A stretch of DNA of 64,000 nucleotides from Myceligenerans pegani. Lineage in GTDB: Bacteria; Actinomycetota; Actinomycetes; Actinomycetales; Cellulomonadaceae. The stretch lies in NCBI RefSeq assembly GCF_014892515.1, contig NZ_JADBGR010000101.1, forward strand, positions 1 to 64,000, read 5' to 3'. The translations under genes were made by a program, and so were the position numbers. Position 1 is the stretch's first letter. Each line of letters opens with the position of its first letter. The notes under the pieces were generated by a model. That model worked only from the letters and a program-made list of their open reading frames with translations, had not been told where the DNA came from and made no database searches. Shown here piece after piece: positions 55,920 through 63,715 of this stretch.

Positions 55920-57107
55920 TCAGGAACGTTCGGTGCGGGCACTTCCGGCGCGAGCACGTTCAGCGCGCTCGACGGGTGCCGAAGGGCTGGCGCGGCTCAA
56001 GGACTCGGCGGGCGTCAAGGGCTGGGCGGGTATCGAGGGCTGGGCCGACGACGACGGCCGGGCGCGCGCCGAAAGCTGGGTGGTCCGCAGGCCCAGCACG
56101 GCCGCGAGGGCGACCGCGAAGCCGACGACGGCCTGCCACGACAGTGCGTCGTCGAACATCAGCCACCCCCACGCGGCGCTGACGGCGGGGGTGAGGTACA
56201 GCCAGGCACTCACGGCGACGGCGCCGGAGGTCCGCAGCACCCAGAGGTACGCCCCGTAGCCACCGGCGAACGCCAGCACGACGAGCCACGCGACCGCGGG
56301 CCAGAACGACGGGTCCGGCGGTGGCAGCGCACGCCCGGTCGCCACGGCGAGCACGCCGAAGGCCACGAGTGCGACGACGCTCTGCACGGCCAGCGAGTCG
56401 AGCACGTCCCGCCGCTCGGATGGCGGCCACCGCTCGGCCAGCACCGTGGCTGCGGCGAGTGAGAGCATCCCGGACGCCGCCCAGGCGACCCCGGCGGCGC
56501 CACCGCCCGTGCCGCCGCCCACCGTGAGGACGACGCCCGCGAACCCCGCGGCCAGCGCGAACCACCGGCGCCGCCGGCTCGACGCTTCCGGACGGCCCGG
56601 CATAGTCCGGCCGCCGTTCCGCCGGGCTGACGCTTCCGGACGGCCGGGCGCGGTCCGGTCGCGACTCCGCTGGGCCGACGGTTCCGGACGGTTCGACCTG
56701 GCCCGGTCGCTACTTTGCCTGACCGGCGCTTCCGGACGACCCGGCACGGTCCGGCCGCCGTGCCACCGCCCGCCTCGCGACACAGCGACCAGGACGACGG
56801 CGACCAAGGCCGGCTGGAGTGACGCGACGAGAGCGGTCGTGCCCGCCGGGAGACCGGCGTCGGCCGCACGGAACACGCCGTACAGGTAGCCGACCTGCCC
56901 GAGGATGCCGAGCACGGCCTCGCGCCGCACGTACCGCGCCGGGTACCGGCGGCCGAGGGCCGTGACCAGCAGGACCATCACCGGAGCGGCGACCGCGTAC
57001 CGCCACAGCAGCGTGGTCTCGGCGGGTGCGGACTGCGCGGCCAGCGCGGCGCCCACGAAGCCGGAGCTCCACAGGATCACGAGCAGGGCGGGTGCGATGC
57101 GGACCAT
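55920..57107 (-). CDS. EamA/DMT-family transporter with expanded loop and tail repeats
   Basis: 395 residues. The ten-helix EamA pattern starts VRIAPALLVILWSSGFVGAALAAQ and continues with TTLLWRYAVAAPVMVLLV, GILGQVGYLYGVFRAADAG, and ATTALVASLQPALVAVVLVAVS, then AGFAGVVLTVGGGTGGGAAG and WAASGMLSLAAATVLAERW. The loop at about 155-215 holds tandem PGRPEA/ARR repeats (TVPGRPEAPVRQ, TAPGRPEASARR, TMPGRPEASSRR) and the tail is Ser/Ala/Pro-rich. It probably exports small metabolites. ATG at 57107 lies 11 bases after TATGGT on the minus strand. Divergent TetR regulator upstream. Confidence 0.88.
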   Translation of the reverse strand: MVRIAPALLVILWSSGFVGAALAAQSAPAETTLLWRYAVAAPVMVLLVTALGRRYPARYVRREAVLGILGQVGYLYGVFRAADAGLPAGTTALVASLQPALVAVVLVAVSRGGRWHGGRTVPGRPEAPVRQSSDRARSNRPEPSAQRSRDRTAPGRPEASARRNGGRTMPGRPEASSRRRRWFALAAGFAGVVLTVGGGTGGGAAGVAWAASGMLSLAAATVLAERWPPSERRDVLDSLAVQSVVALVAFGVLAVATGRALPPPDPSFWPAVAWLVVLAFAGGYGAYLWVLRTSGAVAVSAWLYLTPAVSAAWGWLMFDDALSWQAVVGFAVALAAVLGLRTTQLSARARPSSSAQPSIPAQPLTPAESLSRASPSAPVERAERARAGSARTERS

Positions 57108-57118
57108 GCTGCGAGGTA

Positions 57119-57138
57119 ACCATACTGGTCGGTATACT
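57119..57138. promoter_or_regulatory. Divergent promoter with TetR-type palindrome
   Basis: ATAC-N6-GTAT at 57122-57135 overlaps both -10 boxes: TATGGT on the minus strand (57119-57124) toward the EamA gene and TATACT on the plus strand (57133-57138) toward the TetR gene. A regulator bound here would block both. Confidence 0.7.
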
Positions 57139-57246
57139 CGCAGTGCACTCTTCGCCACGGGACGATCTCCGCGCGGCGGGCTCCACGCGGCGAGGGAGCA
57201 GGATCCGCACGAGGCCGAGAGCTGCACGAGGCCGATGGGAGAGAAC

Positions 57247-57936
57247 ATGCCACGCACCACCACACGCCGTCGCAGGACGCCCAACCCGGCCACCCCGGCC
57301 GGGGAAAGGGTGCTCGCGGTGGCCGCCGAGCTGTTCTACGCGCACGGGATCCGCGCCATCGGGGTCGACCGGATCGCCGACGAGGCGGGGGTGACCAAGA
57401 AGACCCTCTACGACCGGTTCGGGTCGAAGGATGCCCTGGTGGCGGCCTATCTCGGCCGCCGCGAGGAGGTCTGGCAGAAGCACCTGCACGCGCGGCTGGC
57501 GGCGTCGGGCACCAGCGGTGCGGAGCGCCTCCTGCTGGTGCTCGGCATCGCGTCCGACTGGGCCGACAAGAACGAGCGCGGATGCGCCTTCGTGAACGCC
57601 CACGCGGAGATCGGCGGGACGGACCATCCCGGCAACGCCGTGATCCGCGCCGACAAGGAATACATGCTCCGGCTGTTCGTGGACCTGGCACGGGAGGCCC
57701 TGAGCGGCGAGAGGCCCGGTAGCGCCGGTCCGGGCGATGCTGGTCCGGGAGGTGCCGGCCGGGGCGAGTGTGACGCCGGCGCCGGCCGTCCGGATGACGG
57801 CGGCCCCGACCCGGAGACGATCGGCCGCCAGATCCACCTGCTCTACGAGGGCGCCCTCACCGCGCACACCACGGGAGTCCAGCCGAACGCGTTCGCCACG
57901 GCACGGTCGGCAGCGGCCGCGCTCCTTGCTCGCTGA
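57247..57936 (+). CDS. TetR/AcrR family transcriptional regulator
   Basis: 229 residues from the ATG at 57247 (GGGAGAGAAC upstream). N-terminal HTH: AGERVLAVAAELFYAHGIRAIGVDRIADEAGVTKKTLYDRFGSKDALVAAYLGRR. The C-terminal ligand part contains WADKNERGCAFVNAHAEIGG and a low-complexity insert of GPGDAGPGGAGRG type (about 165-195), the same Gly/Ala/Pro style as in the adjacent EamA gene. It is divergent from the EamA transporter and probably represses both through the palindrome at 57122-57135. Confidence 0.93.
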   Translation: MPRTTTRRRRTPNPATPAGERVLAVAAELFYAHGIRAIGVDRIADEAGVTKKTLYDRFGSKDALVAAYLGRREEVWQKHLHARLAASGTSGAERLLLVLGIASDWADKNERGCAFVNAHAEIGGTDHPGNAVIRADKEYMLRLFVDLAREALSGERPGSAGPGDAGPGGAGRGECDAGAGRPDDGGPDPETIGRQIHLLYEGALTAHTTGVQPNAFATARSAAAALLAR

Positions 57937-58476
57937 GCCAGGGCCCGTCGACGCCGGCGGACGGTCGGGTCGAAGCGAGGCCTGGAGGCCGTCGACCACC
58001 TCGTCGCTGCCCTCCGCCGGCAGGTTCAGGCTGATCACGTAGCGTTCCTCGCTGCCCTCCGGATGGAGGATGAACCGCACGGGTCGGAGCGTGGGGGCCT
58101 TCCCGCCCGGCTCTCCCCCGCCGAAGACCGAGTCCATCAGGTCGTCGGTCGCGTCCTCGATGGTCGCGACGCTCGCGCCCGCGACGTCGAACGCCTCGGC
58201 GTCGGCCCCAGGCGTCGACCGGAGGCCCACGGCGTCGGTGTCGTAGAACTCGTAGTGCGGGGTGAGGAGCTCGACGAGGATGTACGGGGGACGGTCGGGG
58301 TCCCGGCGGTCGTGCCAGGTCAGGGACTCGGAGCCCGGTTCGTCAGCGTTCGGGCCGTCGGTCTCGAACTCCAGCTGGAACTGCTCGACGGCCGTCGCGC
58401 CCGTGCGAACCACCGTGAAGTCCGGGTGCACGCGCTCGGCCTGCCGGGGAGGCTCGATGTCCTCGGTCGTCGTCAT
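57937..58476 (-). CDS. Hypothetical protein without a proper stop (end unresolved)
   Basis: From the ATG at 58476 the minus strand reads a protein-like sequence: TTTEDIEPPRQAERVHPDFTVVR, EQFQLEFETDGPNADEPGSESLTWHD, RPPYILVELLTPHYEFYDTDAVGLRS, RYVISLNLPAEGSDEVVDGLQASLRP (given in pieces). The quality falls near 57960, and the frame stays open far into the antisense of the TetR and EamA genes, to 56710. The convergent tetR stops at 57936. Most likely a frameshift or lost stop at the 3' end, or an assembly error. The listed end only marks where the coding appearance ceases. Confidence 0.5.
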
Positions 58477-58626
58477 ACCCACTGGACGCACCCGACCGCC
58501 CCCCGGGTTGCACGGTGTCCACCATTTCCGCGGCGGCCCCGACCTCGCCTTCCGCAACGACCCGGGCCTCGGGAGGAGGACGGGACCCCCCGGAATCGAC
58601 GGCGCGGCGCGGACGTTCTCGCCGAC

Positions 58627-59064
58627 ATGACCGAGCCGTGGCTGGACCCGAGGACCATCGACCACCTTCTCGACGACACCAAGACCTGGGCCGTCGTCGG
58701 CCTGTCGCGTGACCCGGAGCGAACGGCCTACTCGATCGCCCAGGTGCTGCAGTCGAAGGGCAAGCGGATCGTCCCGATCCACCCGGGTGCCGCGGCAGAG
58801 GGCCGGGAGGTCCTCGGCGAGAAGGCCTACGCGACGCTCGCCGACGCGGCCGCCGCCGTCGGCGGGATCGACGTCGTCGACGTCTTCCGCCGATCCGAGG
58901 CGGCCGGCGAGTTCGCCGACCAGGCGGTCGAGATCGGCGCCCGCGGCGTGTGGTTCCAGCTCGGCGTCATCGACGAGGACGCATACCGGCGCACGACAGC
59001 CGCAGGCGTCCCGATGGTGATGAACAGCTGCCCTGCCATCCAGTGGGGCGAGCGCGAGGGCTGA
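58627..59064 (+). CDS. CoA-binding protein (YccU-like)
   Basis: 145 residues. Rossmann-like CoA_binding_2 domain: KTWAVVGLSRDPERTAYSIAQVLQSKGKRIVPIHPG, VLGEKAYATLADAAAAVGGIDVVDVFRRSEAAGEFADQAVEIGARGVWFQLGVID and MNSCPAIQWGE at the end. These single-domain proteins bind CoA and may buffer or modify redox state. The ATG at 58627 has no clear ribosome site, so it may be leaderless. Monocistronic. Confidence 0.9.
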   Translation: MTEPWLDPRTIDHLLDDTKTWAVVGLSRDPERTAYSIAQVLQSKGKRIVPIHPGAAAEGREVLGEKAYATLADAAAAVGGIDVVDVFRRSEAAGEFADQAVEIGARGVWFQLGVIDEDAYRRTTAAGVPMVMNSCPAIQWGEREG

Positions 59065-59158
59065 GTCAGGGGTCGTCCGCCGAACGTCACGCGCCGAACT
59101 TCACGATCCTGCGGGGCTGCACCCGGACAAACCGGCCGGGGCGGGCTACGGTCGAATC

Positions 59159-59617
59159 ATGCCGCAGCCCGACCGGAAGCCGTCGCCGGAGCAGCTCATC
59201 CGGAACTGGAACGAGCTGCTGCAGGAACTGCGCGTGATGCAGACCGGGATCCAGATCCTCACCGGGTTCCTGCTGACGGTGCCGTTCTCCGCACGGTTCG
59301 AGGATCTCGCGCAGTACCAGCGAATCCTCTACCTCGGCGTACTCGTCGCCGCGGTGCTCACCACGTGCGTGATCGTCGCGCCGGTGGCGTTCCACCGGAT
59401 GCTGTTCCGCCAGCGCAAGCGGGAATGGCTGGTGCGGATGGCGAATCTGTGCGCCCGGCTCGGACTCACTGGTTTCGCGGTCGTGTCGGCGTCCGTGATG
59501 CTCCTGGTGTTCGACGTGGTGGTGGGGCAGACCCCGGCATGGATCGCCGCCGCGAGCGTGGCACTGGTGTTCGCGGCGCTCTGGTTCGGGGTACCGCGCC
59601 TCGGCCGGCGAAAGTGA
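59159..59617 (+). CDS. DUF6328 family membrane protein
   Basis: 152 residues. N-terminal helix LIRNWNELLQELRVMQTGIQILTGFLLTVPF, then YQRILYLGVLVAAVLTTCVIVAPVAFHRMLF, LCARLGLTGFAVVSASVMLLVFDVVVG and WIAAASVALVFAALWFGVP: four hydrophobic helices, matching the DUF6328 family common in actinobacteria. Promoter elements CGGACA (59124-59129), 17-base spacer, TACGGT (59147-59152) with ATG 6 bases later point to a leaderless start. Function unknown. Confidence 0.88.
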   Translation: MPQPDRKPSPEQLIRNWNELLQELRVMQTGIQILTGFLLTVPFSARFEDLAQYQRILYLGVLVAAVLTTCVIVAPVAFHRMLFRQRKREWLVRMANLCARLGLTGFAVVSASVMLLVFDVVVGQTPAWIAAASVALVFAALWFGVPRLGRRK

Positions 59618-59705
59618 CGACAGCCGTCACGAGCAGCGGTCGCCGACACCGGCCACCCGGCACCAGCAGCCGGAACCGTCCACCCGGAGCCACCACCCGA
59701 AGCCC

Positions 59706-61031
59706 TCACCGGCAGCGCGGCACCGGCGAGCTCCAGGTGGTGTTCGACCGGTTCGAGACGTGGCGGTCCGTGACCCAGCGCCCGTCGCGCAGCTTGTTCC
59801 ACACCGAGGTGGACCCGACCGTGCTGCCCGACTTCTGGCACATCACGTAGGCCAGGGCGCCGCGACGGAGCGGGCTCCCCGTCGTCGGGAACGACACGCC
59901 GGGGCCGGTGCGGGCGTTCAGCGAGCTCGTGGTCACCTGCCCCGGGTAGACGCACCGCGGCACCGCGGCGCTGAACCCGGTGTCCGACGGGGTCGAGACG
60001 TAGTAGTCGCTGACCCATGCCCCGTTGGTCAGCCGGTCCCACACCTCGGTGGTACCGACCTTCTGCCCGCTGCCCTGGCACACCACGGACAGGGAGGCAC
60101 CCGGCGCGTAGGTCCGCACGACGGAGGTGGAGGTCGACGGCCCGGACCGCGCATTGAGCGACGTCGTGCTGGTGACCTCGTAGGTCCGCGCGACGCTGGC
60201 CACGGGTGCCCTGAGGACGTCGGAGTCGATGTTGATCGTCACGCCACCCCACGTCTCTTTGTGGTCGCCCTCGTACTGCTTGGCGCGCTGGAAGACGGAC
60301 CAGTGCGAGTTCGGCGCCGTCGGCCAGCCGGTGAGCGACGGCGACCCGTCCCAGCGGGCCATCCACACCGCGTCCGGGCGGGCGTACGTGGTCGAGTCGT
60401 AGGAGTCGGAGAGGTCGAGCAGTCCCGAGTTCTGGTGCACGTACACGCCCGCCAGGTATCCCGCCCCGTGCAGCGTCTTCGTCCACGCCGAGACGTACCG
60501 CCGCATCGCCGTCCGGCAGGTCGAGTCGGTGCGGTCGTAGTGCTCGACGTCGGCGTACAGCGCGCTGCCCGCGAGCAGGCCCAGCGCCTTGGCCTGCGCG
60601 ACGGCGTCCGTGGCGTCCGAGGTGCCCCGGGAGGTGGCGTTGCTCGCGGTGTAGCGGTGGGGCTTGTCACCGAACATGCAGGACGGCTGGTACCCGAAGT
60701 AGGTGGGCAGCAGCTTCCAGCCCGCCGCGGTGACGTCACGCACCCACGCCTTCGTGAGGTTCGGCTGCGCGCAGCCGCGGTTGTTCCCGCCGAAGTAGAT
60801 GTTCACCGCCGAGTACGGCGACGTCCCCCTCCACGCCTGCAGCGCCGTGAGCGAGGGCGCGGTGCAGGTGTCGAAGCCGAGCCGGTCGGCCCGCGTCGCG
60901 GTCGAGCCGGACGGGTACACCACCGGGGTCTCCGGCTCGGCGGCCGCGGGCGCGGCCAGCCCCACCAGAAGCACGGCCAGGCAGCTGCCGAACACGGTCA
61001 GCCGCCGGACCACCTGACGCTTGGCGACCAT
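59706..61031 (-). CDS. Secreted DUF1906 (Rv2525c-like glycoside hydrolase-like) protein with two SH3 domains
   Basis: 441 residues. Signal peptide (RLTVFGSCLAVLLVGLAAPAAA). Residues about 45-250 form a DUF1906/Rv2525c-like TIM-barrel: LGFDTCTAPSLTALQAW, NIYFGGNNRGCAQPNLTKAWV, SALYADVEHYDRTDSTCR, YLAGVYVHQNSGLLDL and GGVTINIDSDVL. Two bacterial SH3 repeats follow, about 265-350 and 355-440 (TTSLNARSGPSTSTSVVRTYAPG; VTTSSLNARTGPGVSFPTTGSPL). It probably binds or cleaves cell-wall material outside the cell. GGAGG precedes the ATG. Follows the WecB-like gene by 56 bases on the same strand. Confidence 0.88.
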   Translation of the reverse strand: MVAKRQVVRRLTVFGSCLAVLLVGLAAPAAAEPETPVVYPSGSTATRADRLGFDTCTAPSLTALQAWRGTSPYSAVNIYFGGNNRGCAQPNLTKAWVRDVTAAGWKLLPTYFGYQPSCMFGDKPHRYTASNATSRGTSDATDAVAQAKALGLLAGSALYADVEHYDRTDSTCRTAMRRYVSAWTKTLHGAGYLAGVYVHQNSGLLDLSDSYDSTTYARPDAVWMARWDGSPSLTGWPTAPNSHWSVFQRAKQYEGDHKETWGGVTINIDSDVLRAPVASVARTYEVTSTTSLNARSGPSTSTSVVRTYAPGASLSVVCQGSGQKVGTTEVWDRLTNGAWVSDYYVSTPSDTGFSAAVPRCVYPGQVTTSSLNARTGPGVSFPTTGSPLRRGALAYVMCQKSGSTVGSTSVWNKLRDGRWVTDRHVSNRSNTTWSSPVPRCR

Positions 61032-61087
61032 CACACACCTCCGGGAAACGCATCCAGTTGTCCACCAGAAATGTCCGCCCCTAGACC

Positions 61088-61732
61088 TCAGTGCGACAGG
61101 GCCGATGATCCCAGAACCGCCGACTTTCCGCCACGGGGACCCGCGCCGAAGACGCCTTCGATGACATCGACCACCCGTTCGGACGCCTCACCGGTGACCG
61201 TGATGAGGGCCTCCGCCACGTTCTCGAGACGGAGCCTGCGCGCGGCCAGGGCCGTGGGTGCGCAATGACGGGCCGCCACCGCGGTCACGAACGCGCGATC
61301 GCCGTCCTCGGGGAGCGGCGACCGGGGACCGCCGGTGTGGTGGCTGGCCCCCACGTGCACCAGGGGGATCCTGCGGTGGTGGGCGACGAGCGCCCCGGCG
61401 AAGGCCGTGGTCGTGTCGCCGTGCACGACGACGGCATCGGCCGGCCGCTCGTCGAGGTACTCGCTGAACCCGCGGAAGGTGCCCACGAGGGCGTCCTCGT
61501 GCGCGGGGCCGCGGCGCGACAGCCCCAGGTCGCGGTCGGGCACGACGCCGAACTGCGCGTTGACCCGGTCGAGCAGCTCCCGATGCCGGCCGGTGACGAT
61601 CACGACGGGTGCGTACCCGTCCCGGCGGCGGAGCTCGTTCACGACCGGAGCCAGCCTCACGGCCTCCGGTCGTGTCCCGTAGAGCACGGCGATCTCACGG
61701 TGCGGTGCGACATCCAGCGGTACGACATCCAT
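61088..61732 (-). CDS. Short WecB-like UDP-GlcNAc 2-epimerase family protein
   Basis: 214 residues versus about 370 for WecB. The N-terminal Rossmann half is there: REIAVLYGTRPEAVRLAPVVNELRRR, VVIVTGRHRELLDRVNAQFG, DAVVVHGDTTTAFAGALVAHHRRIPLVHVG. The usual HVEAGLRTG reads HVGASHHTGG, so the acidic residue of the active site is missing, and the C-terminal UDP-binding half is absent. The end (ENVAEALITVTGEASERVVDVIEGV) has no homology visible. Likely not an epimerase. AAGGAA precedes the ATG. Probably in one operon with the DUF1906 gene. Confidence 0.75.
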   Translation of the reverse strand: MDVVPLDVAPHREIAVLYGTRPEAVRLAPVVNELRRRDGYAPVVIVTGRHRELLDRVNAQFGVVPDRDLGLSRRGPAHEDALVGTFRGFSEYLDERPADAVVVHGDTTTAFAGALVAHHRRIPLVHVGASHHTGGPRSPLPEDGDRAFVTAVAARHCAPTALAARRLRLENVAEALITVTGEASERVVDVIEGVFGAGPRGGKSAVLGSSALSH

Positions 61733-62061
61733 CTCGGTTCCTTCTGCTCGGGGAGGCGGCCCGCGGTGCCGGGCCACCCTCACCGACGGAACCGAACGCC
61801 GCAGGTGACGCACCGAAATGCGGCCCGACGAGCGCGGCGACGCCGAACGCCGCGCGGGGGCGACGCCGAACGCTCCCGGCCTCCCCCGCACGCCGCCGAC
61901 CCCGCGCCTCACTCGGACTGACCAGGCAGATCACCCTGCCGATCACCTCTGTTGCGCACGACACACCGCTTCCGCCCGCACGTCTTCCCCTGTGCACACA
62001 CCCGTGTGCCGACGGCCGGCACGAGTTCCGCGCCGGCCGCCAAGGCGAGGGAGGAAGCCGG
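61733..62061. other. Intergenic region with direct repeats (329 bp)
   Basis: Divergent gap between the WecB-like gene and the sigma gene. GGCGACGCCGAACGC occurs at 61836-61850 and 61859-61873, 23 bases apart; a third, weaker copy (ACCGAACGCCGC) lies near 61790. No gene seen. The right half (61920-62000) is less GC-rich and may hold the sigma gene promoter. Confidence 0.5.
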
Positions 62062-62733
62062 ATGTCAGTGACGACCGTGGGTCGGCAGCGCGCGATCAGG
62101 CCTTCGTGGCAGGCACCCGAGCGTCCGGGAGACCCGGGCGACCACGAGGAGCCGAGCGACGCCGAGCTCTTCGACCGGGCCCGGGCCGGCGACGCGGCGG
62201 CCATCGACCTCGCCTGGCGTCGCCACTACCCGTACGCCCTCATGATCGCCCGGCGCTACACCCGCGATGGCGCCGACGCCGACGACCTGGCGGCCGAGGC
62301 CTTCGTCCGCATCCTGTCGTTGCTGCGCTCGGGCCGCGGCCCGCGGGAGTTCGCCAGGACGTATGTGGCGCGCACCGTGCGCAACATCGCCACCGACCGC
62401 TCGCGCAAGAAGACCCTGCCGACCACCGTGATCGACGAGGCGCACGACGTGCCCTCGCGCGACGACACGGCGTCGACCGTCGTGTCGGCCCTGGAGCTCG
62501 CCGACGTGCTGGAGGGCCTGGCCGCGTGCCCGCCGCGCCAGCGGTACGCCCTGGAGCGGACCGTGTTCGAGGGCGTCCCGCTGGCCACGGTCTCCGACGA
62601 GCTGGGCATCTCCAAGAACGCCGTCGCCGCCCTGCTGGTGCGCACCCGCGAATCGATCCGGCGGTTCGTCGCGCGGCGCGTGCACGAGCGCGCCCGGGAG
62701 GCGGCGGCCGCTACGCGGCCTCATCGGCGGTGA
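62062..62733 (+). CDS. Sigma-70 family (ECF-type) RNA polymerase sigma factor
   Basis: 223 residues. A long disordered start, then region 2: DAELFDRARAGDAAAIDLAWRRHYPYALMIARRYTRDGADADDLAAEAFVRI, REFARTYVARTVRNIATDRS; region 4: LEGLAACPPRQRYALERTVFEGVPLATVSDELGISKNAVAALLVRTRESIRRFV. No anti-sigma gene follows; instead the convergent degenerate GGDEF gene overlaps its 3' end by 23 bases. GGGAGGAAG is well placed before the ATG. Promoter specificity unknown. Confidence 0.88.
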   Translation: MSVTTVGRQRAIRPSWQAPERPGDPGDHEEPSDAELFDRARAGDAAAIDLAWRRHYPYALMIARRYTRDGADADDLAAEAFVRILSLLRSGRGPREFARTYVARTVRNIATDRSRKKTLPTTVIDEAHDVPSRDDTASTVVSALELADVLEGLAACPPRQRYALERTVFEGVPLATVSDELGISKNAVAALLVRTRESIRRFVARRVHERAREAAAATRPHRR

Positions 62734-63484
62734 CCAGCCGGCGCAGTGCGCCCGGGTCCTCCGGGAGCGGCCGCACGGTGATCCGGACCGGTGACCGCAG
62801 AAGACTCGAACCGTGCCGGGACGCACCGGTCAGCAGCGCACGGACACGTGCCACGGAGCTCGCGGTCCGCTCCGCGGGTTGCGACCAGCCCAGCACGACC
62901 GCCAGCCCGTCGTCGTAGCCGACCGGGCAGTCGGCGTCGAACGCCGCCCGGACCGCCTCGCCCAGCAGCACGTCCCGTTCCCAGCGGGCGAGCCGCCCGA
63001 GGACGTCGTCCTGCAGGTCCGGGGCCGTCCTGCCGTCGATGATCACCAGGACGGGTGACCCGCCGCCGCGGGCGCCGTGCACGCCGGCCAGGGTGTCCTC
63101 CGCCCGTGCCAGGAACTCGTCGTGCCCGGGCAGTCCGCTCATGCCGCTGGACGCGGCACGGGCGGGCGGTCCGACGTCGGCGGTCTCCCAGCCGGCCGCG
63201 AACGCCAGGGTGACGGCCACGGGAAGGACCTCGGAGCAGGTCTCGAAGAGCACGCCGAGGTCGCGCAGCCCTTCGGTGACGCCGACGCCGGCGCGGGCAC
63301 GCGCCGCGCCCAGGGCGGCGGCGGGCGCCTCGGCCTCCAGGCCGCGCAGGACGGCCTCGGCGAGGCGGACGGCCGCGGGGGCGGACCAGTCCTCGGGCAT
63401 GCGCCAGCCGGCGGCGAGCGTGCGACTGCGCCATCGCGCGCAGAGCGCGCCGAGCGCGTCGTCGGGTGGGGGTGTCGTGTTCAT
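62711..63484 (-). CDS. Protein with degenerate GGDEF-like domain
   Basis: 257 residues from the ATG at 63484; no Shine-Dalgarno, TACCTT lies about 5 bases upstream, so possibly leaderless. The second half carries weak GGDEF traces: SSGMSGLPGHDEFLARAEDTLAG (compare TGLPNRxxF), PVLVIIDGR, and a later GYDDGLAVVLGW where GGDEF would be. The N-terminal half is an unrecognised helical region (RWRSRTLAAGWRMPEDW, VLFETCSEVLPVAVTLAFAAG). Not a functional cyclase. The last 23 bases overlap the convergent sigma gene. Fold assignment is tentative. Confidence 0.65.
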   Translation of the reverse strand: MNTTPPPDDALGALCARWRSRTLAAGWRMPEDWSAPAAVRLAEAVLRGLEAEAPAAALGAARARAGVGVTEGLRDLGVLFETCSEVLPVAVTLAFAAGWETADVGPPARAASSGMSGLPGHDEFLARAEDTLAGVHGARGGGSPVLVIIDGRTAPDLQDDVLGRLARWERDVLLGEAVRAAFDADCPVGYDDGLAVVLGWSQPAERTASSVARVRALLTGASRHGSSLLRSPVRITVRPLPEDPGALRRLVTADEAA

Positions 63485-63715
63485 CGCGAAGGTAGACGAC
63501 GAAATCACCCGGCGATGACGCCCGCAAGCCGGAACGCCGCGACTCCCCCGGGATCACCCCCCGGATCACCCCCACCGGTGATGCCTATTTAAGGCCATTC
63601 ACCCGTAACATGCTGCGAAATCAGGCACGCGCGTGACCCCAAGAGCTGGGGTCCGGACGGAGGCCGGCGGGGTCCCCGGCGCGCCGTCCCACCGCGACGT
63701 CAGGGGGTTCTGTCC

